A DNA stretch of 64,000 bases from Sthenelais limicola. Lineage: Eukaryota > Annelida > Polychaeta > Phyllodocida > Sigalionidae. Positions 13,291 through 22,686 of the stretch are shown here, in pieces (within the stretch, counting starts at the first letter, position 1; the number at the start of each line of letters is the position of its first letter). The stretch spans positions 24,680,684-24,744,683 of the forward strand of contig OW804102.1 of assembly GCA_942159475.1 (NCBI GenBank). Reading direction: 5' to 3'. The position numbers were made by a program, and so were the translations under genes. Below the pieces are notes generated by a model that saw only the letters and a list, made by a program, of their open reading frames with translations, made no database searches and had not been told where the DNA came from.

Positions 13291-13600
13291 GGGTGGGGGG
13301 GGGGGGAGGGGGAGGTGGGGGAATATGAAAGAGGGGGTGGTACAGGAGGAGGGGTGGTGGAGGGGTTCAGAAGGAGTAAGAGGTGGAGGGGTGAAGGGCA
13401 ATGAGGAAGGGAGAAGAAGGGAGGATGGGAGAGGAAGGGAGAGGAATGGAGGATGGGAGAGGAAGGGAGAGGAAGGGAGAGGAATGGAGGATGGGAGAGG
13501 AAGGGAGAGGATGGGAGAGGAATGGAGGATGGGAGAGGAAGGGAGAGGAAGGGAGGATGGCAGAGGAAGGAAGAAAGGGAGGGATGGAGAAGAAGAAATA
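13291..13600 (+). repeat. Polypurine minisatellite (GGAAGGGAGA)
   Basis: Variable GGAGGATGGGAGAGGAA-type units. The Gly/Glu/Arg-rich open frames over it are artefacts. Confidence 0.87.
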
Positions 13601-13696
13601 TATTTAGATATAACTAGTATTTATCATTTTCAGCCTAATTTAACAGAATTAAATAAATGTGTAAGGCTGCTGATTCTTCATTTTCTGACTGACTCA
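13601..13696 (-). mobile_element. Family A MITE, terminal fragment
   Basis: Contains TTTTCAGCCTAATTTAACAG, AATGTGTAAGGCTGCTGATT and TTTTCTGACTGACTCATA, matching one end of family A. Confidence 0.6.
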
Positions 13697-14611
13697 TAAA
13701 TATTCTCAATAAGATAATAATATTCTAAAAATGAAAATTCCTTTACTTTAGAAGATCTGCTGATGTTAATGTTATTAACTCAACCTGTATCTGCTTCATC
13801 GTTGTAATGGATACAACAATGAAATATAAGAAGTTTCATAAATTCTGAACAAACAATATTTTCTTGAGAGACACCCGATATGGAAACATCAGCACAACTA
13901 ATACAATGACTAATTACGTGACAATGTCAGACCTTACTGAATCCATTTAAAGTATTTTTAAACTCGTAGTTCAGAAAACATCTCCAATGTTAATAATACA
14001 ATATAAACATCATGCCTCTTTTCACCAGAATCTAATAAGAAAAGTAAGTTGTAACCTTGAATTATTCGATATTAAGGCCTGTATCATTTCAATTTAGGGG
14101 ACATGCCAACATTTTCACACAACGTTAGTGTAATTCCCCCTCACCCATCTTCTACTATTTACTATATCCTTCGACCTCTTTCATTCTTATATCCCTTTCA
14201 TATAGATTTTACAAAAGAAAGTCACTATTGAATGGTGCACACCGAGATACTGTTGGAACAGAATATATTAGTTGTATCTGGGATGATATTCTGTTGAGGT
14301 CGAATTAAAGGGAGTTCATTAACTACACTGCAAACGAAAACAAATATATTGACAGGCTATATGCTGGGAGAAACATCTATATAGATGTTATAATGCTTCT
14401 GACAAAACAAACTTGAATAGAAAGTTGGTATCAAATTGAGATAAAATTGAAACAGTATACATAAAACATGTTTGTTGTATCTCGGATATTATTCTGTTAA
14501 GAATTAAAGAGAGTTCATCATCTCTCTTGAAAATGAAACAAAACATATTATATCATGAGACTAAGCAAAGACAAGCATCTGTAGATATATAGATGATATA
14601 ATGTAGATATA
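13697..14611. other. Host DNA, no gene recognised
   Basis: AT-rich. It shows an internal similarity between about 14240-14340 and 14465-14545 (TTGTATCT-GGATATTATTCTGTT), suggesting an old local duplication. Confidence 0.45.
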
Positions 14612-14849
14612 TGGGTCATATTTTCAGAAAAAGTACAATTGGCAGCTGTACACATTTACTAAATTCTGCAAAATTAGGCTGAAATTTGGTCAATACTAGG
14701 TAAATTCGAGAATATTTGGCATTCCATTGATTCTAGCAATCTGTTTGGTTAGGTTGAACTGTATTTTGAACTTTATTTTCGTCTCAAAATGTGGGTTACT
14801 TGAGAGAATTGGCAAAGTTGAATTGTACATTTTCGGAAAATCTGACCCA
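14612..14849 (+). mobile_element. TA-flanked MITE (family A), complete copy 3
   Basis: 238 bp, TGGGTCAT...ATCTGACCCA, flanked by TA on both sides (14610-14611, 14850-14851). Internally collinear with 7178-7414, including TTGGTTAGGTTGAACTGTA. Confidence 0.85.
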
Positions 14850-15708
14850 TATAGATGATATAATGCTTCTGACAGAACAAACAGACATAGAAACAAACAA
14901 ACAAAATAGTTTCCTAGACACAAAAGAGTGGCAGACTCTACACAGAACCAGTTTCTCTAACTAATCAGTACATCTGTGCCTGTCATAAAGAGGGTGGAGA
15001 GGCAGGAGGCAGTTACAGTGTAATACTGACAAACATAACCACGCTATAGGCAGACCAATTTATTGCTGTGTCATCTAACCCGAGCGATAATAAGGCATAT
15101 AAACAAGTTGTTTGTGTTTCTAGCGTCAGCATCTTTACAAAGGCTGCTTTATATATAGGGACAATGTGTGACATTTAATTATACAGAACTTCTATAACTC
15201 AACTTATCTATGTTATTATAAGAGTTGCTAGCCTACAAGTTCTGTGTGCAGAAAGTCTGGAGTGATACAAGGGACAAAGGAATTCGTGTTTGAATGTTGC
15301 GGTAGGGAGCTTTCTTGGTAAAGGGTCACGTCAAAAGTTAATTCACCAAGTTTATGCTTTATTTCAGGATGTATTGAATGTATTGGAAATGTTAGATTTC
15401 AGCAAACCACAGCCAGATATGTTTTTGGTTTCCATGCAAAAAGATATGGTAAAGTAATATATTTTTGGAATAAAATGCGTTGTTCCACAATAAGGTCAAT
15501 TTTAGCCAAAACAAAATTGGTCTACCCCGGGAAAGTGAAAAAAAAACGCAAAATCAAAATGGCTTCCTCCAAAGGTTTTAAACTCCATAAGTCTGGTATT
15601 TCAATCCTTTGATATGATCCCTAAATTGATAGATTCTCAAGTGCCAATACTATGGTTTCAATACTCTTGCGACATAAAGTACATGTTTCAACTTAACAAA
15701 ATGCTAAG
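14850..15708. other. Host DNA up to the Polinton insertion site
   Basis: AT-rich, with no gene seen. The Polinton interrupts this segment at GTCGTT, and host sequence resumes at 37003. Confidence 0.55.
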
Positions 15709-15714
15709 GTCGTT
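15709..15714. repeat. Left target-site duplication GTCGTT
   Basis: GTCGTT directly precedes the first base of the left inverted repeat and is repeated exactly at 36997-37002 after the right one. Six base pairs is the length produced by Polinton integrases, and the perfect match fixes both element boundaries. Confidence 0.93.
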
Positions 15715-15862
15715 AGTAGTAATAGCAAGCGCATTTGACGCTACTTTAGCACTTTTGTGTCGATTTGACCTAGCAATATTGAAGCGCTTAGACAGCTTTG
15801 CACACCAACCACCAGGTGGAGCCTCAGTAGCTTTGCGTTCCAACCACGAGGGGGCGAACTAG
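15715..15862 (+). repeat. Left terminal inverted repeat of the Polinton
   Basis: Positions 15715-15828 match the reverse complement of 36883-36996 over 114 bp with no difference I can see. Similarity then resumes up to about 15862 (ending GCGAACTA). The left copy lacks about 31 bp, one subrepeat present in the right copy. The repeat contains two CCAC(C/G)AGG(T/G)GG motifs (15809-15822 and 15844-15857). Confidence 0.94.
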
Positions 15863-16943
15863 TAGTATCCACTGCACTTGAGGAGAGGTGTCTGGGCATT
15901 ACAACACTTTGAGTGTGAGAGGGAGGGGCAAGGCTACATATTAATGCTTCTATTTTTTAATAGCTTTATTTAATAGTTATTAAACACAAACATGGGAAAG
16001 TACAAGCTTAAGCGATTACACCGTCTGCGAGCTAAGGAACGTAAGGATGCAGACAGCAATCCACAGGAGTGCTTGCGTTTGTTTATTTTATTCCTACATA
16101 CCAACACCCTAAATACTTCGTATTCAACAGCAGATGAACAGGACATGGCAAAATATTCTTCTATGGACAAAACAGGCTCATGGTTCATAAGGTCAAACAT
16201 TAACTTTAATATTTGTTTCAAAGCTAAACCATTTAACTTTATTACAAAGGAGGCACATTTTGATTTTGGCATACATTACACATCCTACTTAGCCCATAAA
16301 ATATGCATAGATACAAAGGGGATAATTATTCCACCTAATATTATTTTTAATTATAAGGATTTCAGTTTGGAGGAGCCGTTTGTGTGTGCCTTTTTTTACT
16401 TTAGTCAACCCAAACGCTGTACGACAGGTACACAGTTTAATCCAAGACTAGTTCCTATGCTACCTGCTCTAAATTCCCAAGGAACTGCCTGCGCTCATAC
16501 CCGATTTTCTATTATGTACAGCCAGCGTGCAATAATGTTAGGTGACGAAGCTGTTGCATATCAGGAGGATATGCGATGGAGAACAACTTTACTTAACAGA
16601 GGAGTTAATAATGTATTGTGTTATTGCGGACATTTTATTAACTTAGAGGACGAGGACTTTTGGAATGGGCAGCCTAATTTGTGTTGCGAAGATAGCAATA
16701 TCGAACATTTATTCGTGGATACATTAAATGAAGATTTAGGTGTATGTATCCGCTGCAATTGCTGTGAGGATACGGGAAAATACTATTTAAACACCCCGAT
16801 GTTGAAAAATCATTTCGCTTCCCTCTAGATTAAGTGTACTTGTTTTTATACCCACCAGGTGGCACAATAGTTACGATTGCGTTTGCTATCGTGATTAGTG
16901 CGCTCGATGCCTTTACTTTCCACCAGGTGCCACCACCTCCTGG
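15809..16943 (+). promoter_or_regulatory. Left cluster of CTCF-core-like motifs
   Basis: Five sites: CCACCAGGTGGAGC (15809-15822), CCACGAGGGGGCGA (15844-15857), CCACCAGGTGGCAC (16852-16865), CCACCAGGTGCCAC (16920-16933, one core mismatch), and CCAGGAGGTGGTGG on the minus strand (16930-16943). The third matches the published CTCF core CCASYAGRKGGCA at every position. Four of the five read rightwards, into the element. The first two lie in the terminal repeat; the others do not, so they are not explained by repeat identity. Function is inferred; they could instead bind an element protein. Confidence 0.5.
15992..16828 (+). CDS. Accessory protein with Cys-rich C-terminus, function unknown
   Basis: 278 aa, starting at ATG 15992, the first gene inside the left repeat. 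I do not recognise the family. The N-terminus is basic (KLKRLHRLRAKERK), consistent with nuclear entry or nucleic-acid contact. The middle is globular and mixed. The C-terminal 80 residues are rich in Cys and His (CYCGH, then CC, then CIRCNCC), which suggests one or two zinc sites. There is no signal peptide or membrane segment. It is followed by a 346-bp AT-rich spacer with two CTCF-like motifs. The position among accessory genes suggests a host-interaction or regulatory role; that is inference only. The frame is intact, which argues that it is real. Confidence 0.7.
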   Translation: MGKYKLKRLHRLRAKERKDADSNPQECLRLFILFLHTNTLNTSYSTADEQDMAKYSSMDKTGSWFIRSNINFNICFKAKPFNFITKEAHFDFGIHYTSYLAHKICIDTKGIIIPPNIIFNYKDFSLEEPFVCAFFYFSQPKRCTTGTQFNPRLVPMLPALNSQGTACAHTRFSIMYSQRAIMLGDEAVAYQEDMRWRTTLLNRGVNNVLCYCGHFINLEDEDFWNGQPNLCCEDSNIEHLFVDTLNEDLGVCIRCNCCEDTGKYYLNTPMLKNHFASL

Positions 16944-17174
16944 TCATACTTTATTAATAGAGTGTGTTGAAATGCAACGATGCGAAAAAGTAGATAGAGC
17001 GCAGAAGGGAATGTAGGCTTTAACAATGAATAATGTATTATATTATATATGAATATAACGATTATTGTCATTAGATTAAAGCAGACGCTTGTGAAAGGAT
17101 CTCGCAGGCTGAACAATCATACGAACATAGACGAATCGCTAAATAATATAAAGATAATTTAAGAGACACTTGAA
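16829..17174. other. Intergenic spacer with CTCF-like motifs
   Basis: AT-rich and without a supported gene. It contains the CCACCAGGTGGCAC site at 16852 and the paired sites near 16920-16943. It presumably holds the 3' end of the first accessory gene and the promoter of the next. Confidence 0.6.
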
Positions 17175-17396
17175 ATGGATTACATATCAGACACTAATCA
17201 GATGTTTGGAGAAAAGGGATTGGAAGCAGGACATAATCTGGAGGAAAAAAATAAGCAGTTAAAGGATACAATTATATTTATTATTCAACATTTTGCAAGC
17301 CAGAGTAGGAGTAGTTTAAATAAGAGGATAGATCAAGAATTTCTTGCTCTTAAGCAAAAACTGCTTGAATTAAAAGAAACAAATGAAATATTATGA
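17175..17396 (+). CDS. Coiled-coil protein, N-terminal part of a split gene
   Basis: 73 aa from ATG 17175. It is rich in Leu, Lys, Glu and Gln with heptad-like spacing (for example FLALKQKLLELKETN), so a coiled coil is likely from about residue 20 to the end. It stops at TGA 17394-17396, directly followed by ATG in the same frame with no gap. The downstream frame continues the same Gln/Asn/Met-rich helical character before ending in a zinc finger. The simplest reading is one gene of about 178 codons interrupted by a single stop. Readthrough, re-initiation at the abutting ATG, a recent mutation or a sequence error are all possible. Confidence 0.6.
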   Translation: MDYISDTNQMFGEKGLEAGHNLEEKNKQLKDTIIFIIQHFASQSRSSLNKRIDQEFLALKQKLLELKETNEIL

Positions 17397-17711
17397 ATGC
17401 AACTTAATCAATTTCAGTCAATTCAAATGAAGAATCTTTCTGATAGAAGAACAGCTGCCTTAATGCGACTTCGAACAGAAAATAATATAGGCTGTAGAGA
17501 AAATAACAATGTTGTTTGTGATTATGACACAGATGAAGAAGACATAGTTGAATATAAAATGAGTCACTGTGAAGTATCCGGATTGAAAGGGGCAAATGAG
17601 TTTGAATTAAAAGTGACAAATGAACAGGATTTTCTTACGTGCCCGAAGTGTGAAAAGCGTTTTCCCACTTTAGACACAACCTCCTTTCTAATTCACTGTG
17701 ATTTATGCTAA
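17397..17711 (+). CDS. Adaptor-like protein with C-terminal CC-HC zinc finger
   Basis: 104 aa. It opens with a short helical stretch (about residues 1-30), continues with an acidic region (DYDTDEEDIVEY, about 43-54), and ends in a zinc finger about 24 residues long. That finger begins CPKCEKRFP, continues with an Asp five residues after the FP region, and finishes with HCDLC. The spacing C-x2-C-x3-FP...F-x2-H-x3-C resembles the ubiquitin-binding fingers at the C-termini of TAX1BP1/CALCOCO, optineurin and NEMO. In those host proteins the finger also follows a coiled coil, as it does here if the upstream frame is included. A ubiquitin-sensing decoy in autophagy or NF-kB signalling is a reasonable guess, not shown. 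It begins immediately after the upstream stop. Confidence 0.55.
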   Translation: MQLNQFQSIQMKNLSDRRTAALMRLRTENNIGCRENNNVVCDYDTDEEDIVEYKMSHCEVSGLKGANEFELKVTNEQDFLTCPKCEKRFPTLDTTSFLIHCDLC

Positions 17712-17977
17712 GAACATCTGTTGCATAGGTGCTTCTTACACCTTACATGACATGAATAGCTACTTAGACACTAAGTGGAGGTTTTTTTTGTTTTTTTTTT
17801 TACTTTAAGCAATGACAGAAACCGTACCTTACATCCTTCCCCTGAAGGGATATATAATTATCCAGCTTACTTTTGACTATAAATACATTTTGTTTTCCAC
17901 TCTTTCATTATTCCTTCTGATACACATTGGATTAAGCTACTTTTTTTGATTTTTCACAAGTGATACTACATTATACA
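17712..17977. promoter_or_regulatory. Promoter region of the next accessory gene
   Basis: 266 bp with a T-rich tract near 17780-17802 and a TATA-like TATAAATA at 17878-17885. The box lies about 100 bp before the first in-frame ATG (17978), a spacing consistent with an RNA polymerase II core promoter and a short leader. Confidence 0.5.
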
Positions 17978-18754
17978 ATGCCTTTGAGAACAGCACGAAG
18001 ACCATGTGTGTTTGAGTTGGGGCAGAAACTTCATTATATTAGACATGGACATTCATGCATTACCCTATTTCATAGCATAGGCAACGAAGGGTTTTACATT
18101 GCTCACATGTTTGAAAGTCGATCAATTTGCGATATTGAATCATGCGTGCTTTTGAAACATTCTCAGTGGTCTAGGTTGGGGAAAGCAATTATAAAGGTAT
18201 GCTCTTTAATTACCGACGAACGACAGAGAGAAATTTCTCAATATAACTGCAGGTATCATTTGGGAGACCACTTATATGTAAGCTCCCATTATAAGTGGGA
18301 TAAGCAACACAAGGTTGAAATTAGGCAATTTGAACGTTATAGTGGGAAAGGGATTCACGTCTCCTTTCAAAATAACAAATCTTCAAAATCAACCAGTGAT
18401 ATTTCTTCTGGTTTCCATGAGGATATGGTTGAGACTTCATCCGTTGTTTATTTAAATTTTGAAGATCTAGAGTCTCTGCGATCAATATATACATACTATA
18501 CAAAATTGATAATATCTCCAAGTATCAAAATTTGCTATGAGGAGGAGAAAGGGTGCGATGGCTGTCGCCAGTGCTGCTTTAAGGAACACAAAATTGGGAT
18601 AGAAGTTGAGGACGTTGTTCTTAGAAATCCGTTAATTCTATATGATTCTTCATATGTTTCTCTTACTCATGACGTTTACGAAGGACCGGTTGCTCTTTTC
18701 ACTGGGGCTTATAACACCATTGCCAATGAAGAATTCTTAGCAAACCATAACTAA
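17978..18754 (+). CDS. PC4-like nucleic-acid-binding accessory protein 1
   Basis: 258 aa from ATG 17978; an upstream GTG extension is not a plausible eukaryotic start. Residues about 93-170 read like a PC4/p15 single-stranded-DNA-binding fold: HLGDHLYVSSHYKW, then KVEIRQFER, GKGIHVSF and YLNFEDLESLRSI. A degenerate preceding unit (about 35-72, ending VLLKHSQWSRLGKAI) may be a first copy. The next gene shows the same two-unit order and the same HLG-x-x-x-Y-[VL]-SS signature, so the two are probably paralogues. A Cys cluster, CDGCRQCC, lies at 193-200. Likely role: transcription or replication cofactor binding DNA in the nucleus. The PC4 assignment rests on pattern only. Confidence 0.62.
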   Translation: MPLRTARRPCVFELGQKLHYIRHGHSCITLFHSIGNEGFYIAHMFESRSICDIESCVLLKHSQWSRLGKAIIKVCSLITDERQREISQYNCRYHLGDHLYVSSHYKWDKQHKVEIRQFERYSGKGIHVSFQNNKSSKSTSDISSGFHEDMVETSSVVYLNFEDLESLRSIYTYYTKLIISPSIKICYEEEKGCDGCRQCCFKEHKIGIEVEDVVLRNPLILYDSSYVSLTHDVYEGPVALFTGAYNTIANEEFLANHN

Positions 18755-18864
18755 GACGTTGAAACCTTTTTTTTTTTTTACCACCTGCAGTCACACACAC
18801 ACACACACACCCACACCTACTCATGCGAATAGTTTTATACATTAATATGCAAATTAGTCCTACC

Positions 18865-18871
18865 TATAAAA
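18865..18871 (+). promoter_or_regulatory. TATA box and octamer upstream of the spliced PC4-like gene
   Basis: TATAAAA lies 64 bp before ATG 18935, so initiation near 18895 would leave a leader of about 40 nt. An octamer, ATGCAAAT (18847-18854), sits just upstream, where POU-factor sites often act. The upstream spacer also holds a (CA)n run near 18792-18812. Confidence 0.5.
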
Positions 18872-18934
18872 CGACCCTGCTCACCAACTACACGCTATCT
18901 GCAACTTGCCTTTGTGCTGAATTCTACGCTAAAA

Positions 18935-20305
18935 ATGACTTCTCCCATTCACGAAGCTCTGGTAAGAATATATTTATTGTGAACTTATATTTATACTACT
19001 TTAAGTATATGCAATATTATTTCCAGGAATACATGAATAGTTTTACCGTTTTTAATTGTATCTTGCACTAGTTAAATAGTCTATTTTGCCTTGACACACT
19101 TTATATCTAGTTAGCGTTATGATTAATTATAGTCATATCGTTGTTATCCTTTAATTTAATGCTACATATTTATATAAAATGATATAGATGATATTTATTT
19201 AAACTTTGTAATTATATATATATTATTGCCTTAATTTCAGCCTGCAGAAGTGACTGACTTACCAAATGAAGCTAGCTGGGACGACAACTCACCCTTTTCC
19301 GAAGATACTAAATCTCTTCCCTCTGGATCATCTACTCCCATACTAGAGTCGGAAACACTAAACATATCCGAAGAGATAGAAATTCCCTTTGAAGAAGAAA
19401 AGGAGAAGGAAGAAAATGCAAACTCTGACATAGACAATAGTCAGAGTTTTGCATCCGACCATTCCTACTCGAAAATGGATCAAGCTTGCTCTTCATCATC
19501 CGCTGCACATAAACATTCTCCGACAACGCCGGAATTTTCTTCTTCTTCAGATCCCCTACTTCCCCCACCCACTCCTTCGAAGAGGAAAAGGTTAGGGGAA
19601 AAATCTTCGGATCTTGAGAGTCTACTTTTACCCTTCGGTTTTAATAGTCTGGCAACTGCTAAAAGATCATTATTAACTGACATTATCCTTGAGGCAACAA
19701 AGGAAATTAAGAGGCAAGAAGACGTAGGGGGTGAAAGTGTCCGACCCTCTCCCCCTTCTTTTCTACCTCTCTCGACCCAAGCAGCCCCACCTAAGACTTT
19801 ACCCACGACTAAAGATGTGAAAAAATTTTCCGTGCTTGAATCATACACCTTCAGCTCCTTTGAACTTTTGCATTTGGAAGTGGGAGAGGAAAGAAGATAT
19901 AAATTACAGAGGACAATGAAGGATGGAAAGAAATCTCGCGGAATAAAACTTTCCTATCCCAGACTTTACAAACTTGCGAAACTTTTGCCCAATTACAGAA
20001 GTGAAATTGTGCAAAATGCATCAACTGCATCTCATTTGGGGGGAGGTGTTTATCTTTCGTCAGAAACTGGGTGGAAGGGGATTGATATTCGATTTTGGTA
20101 CGAATCCGATAGAGAGTTAAAGGCTACACGGTACGGAGAGCGATTGCAGGAGGCGGAAATATGCTCTCTTATAAATGTTCTAAAAACAATTATTGGGAAA
20201 GATAGTCACATTTTTCATGAAGGGATTTTAGCATGTGGTCATGGGGAGGAAGATCGATGCAAAGAATGTGATCCATACAATGGAATTAAGCATAAGTTTG
20301 AATAA
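18935..20305 (+). CDS. PC4-like accessory protein 2, spliced, acidic N-terminus
   Basis: Two exons: 18935-18961 (ATG and nine codons) and 19241-20305, with a 279-bp GT-AG intron (CTG|GTAAGA ... TTAATTTCAG|CCT) in phase 0. Exon 2 has no usable ATG near its beginning, which supports the upstream exon. The protein is 363 aa. Residues 1-190 are acidic and Ser/Pro-rich with a basic SKRKR patch (about 122-126), like a transactivator. Residues about 208-330 hold two units: one ending in GIKLSYPRLYKLAKLL, then HLGGGVYLSS, IDIRFWYE and RYGERLQ, matching the signature in the preceding gene. The C-terminus has a C-x-H...C-x2-C pair. Likely a nuclear DNA-binding regulator. AATAAA at 20693-20698 may be its polyadenylation signal. 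Confidence 0.7.
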
Positions 20306-20932
20306 TTTTTACCACTCAATCACGAATATTGATTGCTCCTATGATTATTTTTTTATATTGCATGTTATTGTCTATATTTTATGGACTTCTATGCAATTAT
20401 ACTTATTTTATGCTTACATATTATACTTTTTGCAAACTATGCGGATTGCATTGAATTATTTATCTCGGTGAAGTAAGAACCGTTCGTCCTATGCAAATTA
20501 TACCTATTTTATGCTTATGTATCCATCCAACGAATAGGGCGGATTGGGTGGAATTATTTATCAATATAATATACGTATATGCATGCTTTTGTACAATTAT
20601 TAATTATGTAGATAGCGTAATGTGTGAGAAATGACTGTTTTGCAACGTGGGATAAGACTGTGTGATATTATCTGCTTCAAGTTTATAATTTTAATAAATA
20701 TTGAACTACTAAGTTGATTTGGATTGTTTTTACTTTTCCCTAGTCTACATTTATCGTTTAATTATTCCCAGCCATAGTCTCCAGTGTATTATTATGAAAG
20801 AAAAAACAAGTAACATAAGAATATATATATATACGTATACACATCTTTATTTCAATACATACTGCAGTAGAAAAGTACAAGGCGTAAAATAAACATTATA
20901 AAAAGGATAGATGCACATAATTTAACTTTTCC
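20306..20932. other. Convergent 3' region with an imperfect direct repeat
   Basis: No gene seen. Two AT-rich copies of about 80 bp lie at about 20388-20465 and 20484-20562; both contain TTATACxTATTTTATGCTTA and GCGGATTG. An octamer, ATGCAAAT, is in the second copy (about 20493). Opposed AATAAA signals (plus 20693-20698, minus 20846-20851) fit the convergent ends of the two flanking genes. Confidence 0.6.
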
Positions 20933-21763
20933 CTAGTTTTGCTGCATGGAAAGTTCACTATTTTTTTTTTCATGAAAGAGGATTGCAGCCTTTTTTAAAT
21001 TGCGCTTATTTTTACTTCCAACCTTTCGCCCTCTCTTTTTTTTTTCAACCGGCTCTGCTGACCCTACTTCCTTTTTTTTTCTTTCCTTCTTTATTTTACC
21101 ACTTTGCCCCTTTTTTACTAAAGCTGGTGTTTGTTCGCAGTTAATATTTTGAAATAAGGCATTATTTTTCACTACAATGTCCGAGATGAGAAAATTGTCA
21201 CATTGTCCTTCATTTACTGAAGCTATCGTTGTTGCACAGCTTCCATTCTCGAATGCACCTCCGTTTTTCATTATATTGTCCGATGCAGGAAAATAATTAG
21301 ACGACAAAACATTATTTGACGCATTAACAAATCCAGTGGAAAATAAGTCATCCAATAGAAGAACGGGCGGCTCCATTTCCATATTTATTTCGCTAGTCTT
21401 TACCTCTGTTAGTGAATCCAGCATATCTTCTTCCGTCGCGGGAGGTAAAGGAAGGCAGGGACTAGTATCTATTTCCGTCGTTTTAATATTTTTTCCCCCG
21501 TATTGTCTATAATTCCTTTCATTTATGCAGTTAAAATTAGAAGGAGTTGACGTTGTCACACTGCAGAGTGGGAAATGTTCTATTCCGTTTATAATACACT
21601 CGTGCGCCGAGTTAGTATTATTATTATTATTTCCCAACTCTGACTCTATCTCATTTGTAACACTTCCTTGCGCCGAGTTAATATTACCATTTTCCAACTT
21701 AGTACGAGTAGCTTTTAGTGCAGATTCCAAAGATTGGAGAACTAGACAAACGGTAGAAAGCAT
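20933..21763 (-). CDS. AT-hook protein, Asn/Ser-rich, function unknown
   Basis: 276 aa from the first in-frame ATG at 21763. The open frame extends upstream to 21877 but only from a TTG; an acceptor-like CTCTCACAG there leaves a spliced 5' exon possible. The body is low complexity (Asn, Ser, Thr, Glu) with an acidic middle. The C-terminal 50 residues are highly basic and include KKKRGRKVGSKNKR, an AT-hook-type minor-groove binder that also serves as a nuclear signal. It is the only minus-strand gene in the accessory half, convergent with the PC4-like gene and divergent from the membrane-protein gene. Probably a chromatin- or DNA-associated regulator; no catalytic domain is visible. Confidence 0.6.
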   Translation of the reverse strand: MLSTVCLVLQSLESALKATRTKLENGNINSAQGSVTNEIESELGNNNNNTNSAHECIINGIEHFPLCSVTTSTPSNFNCINERNYRQYGGKNIKTTEIDTSPCLPLPPATEEDMLDSLTEVKTSEINMEMEPPVLLLDDLFSTGFVNASNNVLSSNYFPASDNIMKNGGAFENGSCATTIASVNEGQCDNFLISDIVVKNNALFQNINCEQTPALVKKGQSGKIKKERKKKEVGSAEPVEKKKRGRKVGSKNKRNLKKAAILFHEKKNSELSMQQN

Positions 21764-22686
21764 GATGAATATTTGTCTGATATCTTTTCTTCTCAAAGAG
21801 AAAATAAAAGCATTCAACTGACTTGTATCACCAGCGCTGTATACTGTGAGAGTGCAAAAATACCGTTCTATACTCAATCCCTACTTTCTTCTCGCCTTTT
21901 TTTCATTGGATGGACGGGAGATATGTAGTTTAAGTGGGAGGGGAGAGATTTATTTATTTATTGACAAATCTTATTTCTAAATGGGAAATATCTACATTAG
22001 ACAGGTCAATTGGGTACGATGTGGTTTATCTTTTAGAAATAAGTTTGTCTTTGTCTGCAGCGACAAATAAAAGAAATAAAGACTGCCTCGTGCAGAAAGT
22101 GTAAATAATATTGCCGTGGAAAAGATGAAAACACCACATTCTTTTAAACTCAATCCCCCTAGCGGGCGCTTTTAAAAGCGCACTAGATACGGCGACCGCG
22201 TGCTAACCGCGCTTTATTGCTTAGCACCACATGTCTGGAGGAGGCTGGGGAGGGTTGGGGAATGAGTCATCAGGTGTAAAGGAAATTACTTTCTTATCCG
22301 AAGTTAATAATTCTAGAACAACGTGGTCACTCTTACTCTTTTACTTTACCCTAACTTAGACCATATTTACCCTTTTATTCATGCCTTCATCTACTGAATA
22401 ATTTTTTTTTTAAATTCTATTATGCCCGAATATTATTAATTTTTTTTTCCTCTTATTTTTGATTCACCTCCTGTACCCCTTCCTGTGTATCAGAAATAAT
22501 ACCGGTATTTACCAATATTTACATCCCCTATACATTCACTAAATAAAGGATATTCCTAATTAAAAAAACATAATACATTTTTAAACTGCTGTATTCTTTT
22601 AAAAACCTGCTAAGATATTAGATAAGGAAATTTAATGGGATGATTTTACCGATGGGTAAAAGGAGAAGGTAGACAACGAAGGAAAG
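21764..22686. promoter_or_regulatory. Divergent control region with hairpins
   Basis: About 920 bp between divergent genes, with no supported coding sequence beyond a possible 5' exon of the minus-strand gene. It contains an 18/19-bp inverted repeat (21963-21981 with 22032-22049), a perfect 16-bp palindrome GCGCTTTTAAAAGCGC (22166-22181), and the local inverted repeat TGCTAA...TTAGCA (about 22201-22226), all close to a GC-rich island in otherwise AT-rich DNA. It is likely a bidirectional promoter or a replication-related site. Confidence 0.5.

Noticed and set aside
13274..13699. Gly/Glu/Arg-rich 141-codon frame
   Set aside because: Polypurine minisatellite artefact.
17960..17977. Upstream extension of the first PC4-like gene
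   Set aside because: It begins at GTG, not used as a normal start in eukaryotic nuclear genes. The ATG at 17978 is preferred.
19480..19848. Minus-strand 122-codon frame
   Set aside because: Antisense shadow of the spliced PC4-like gene.
21764..21877. N-terminal extension of the AT-hook protein
   Set aside because: It begins at TTG. It may be part of a spliced exon, but I cannot identify the upstream exon, so the ATG at 21763 was used.
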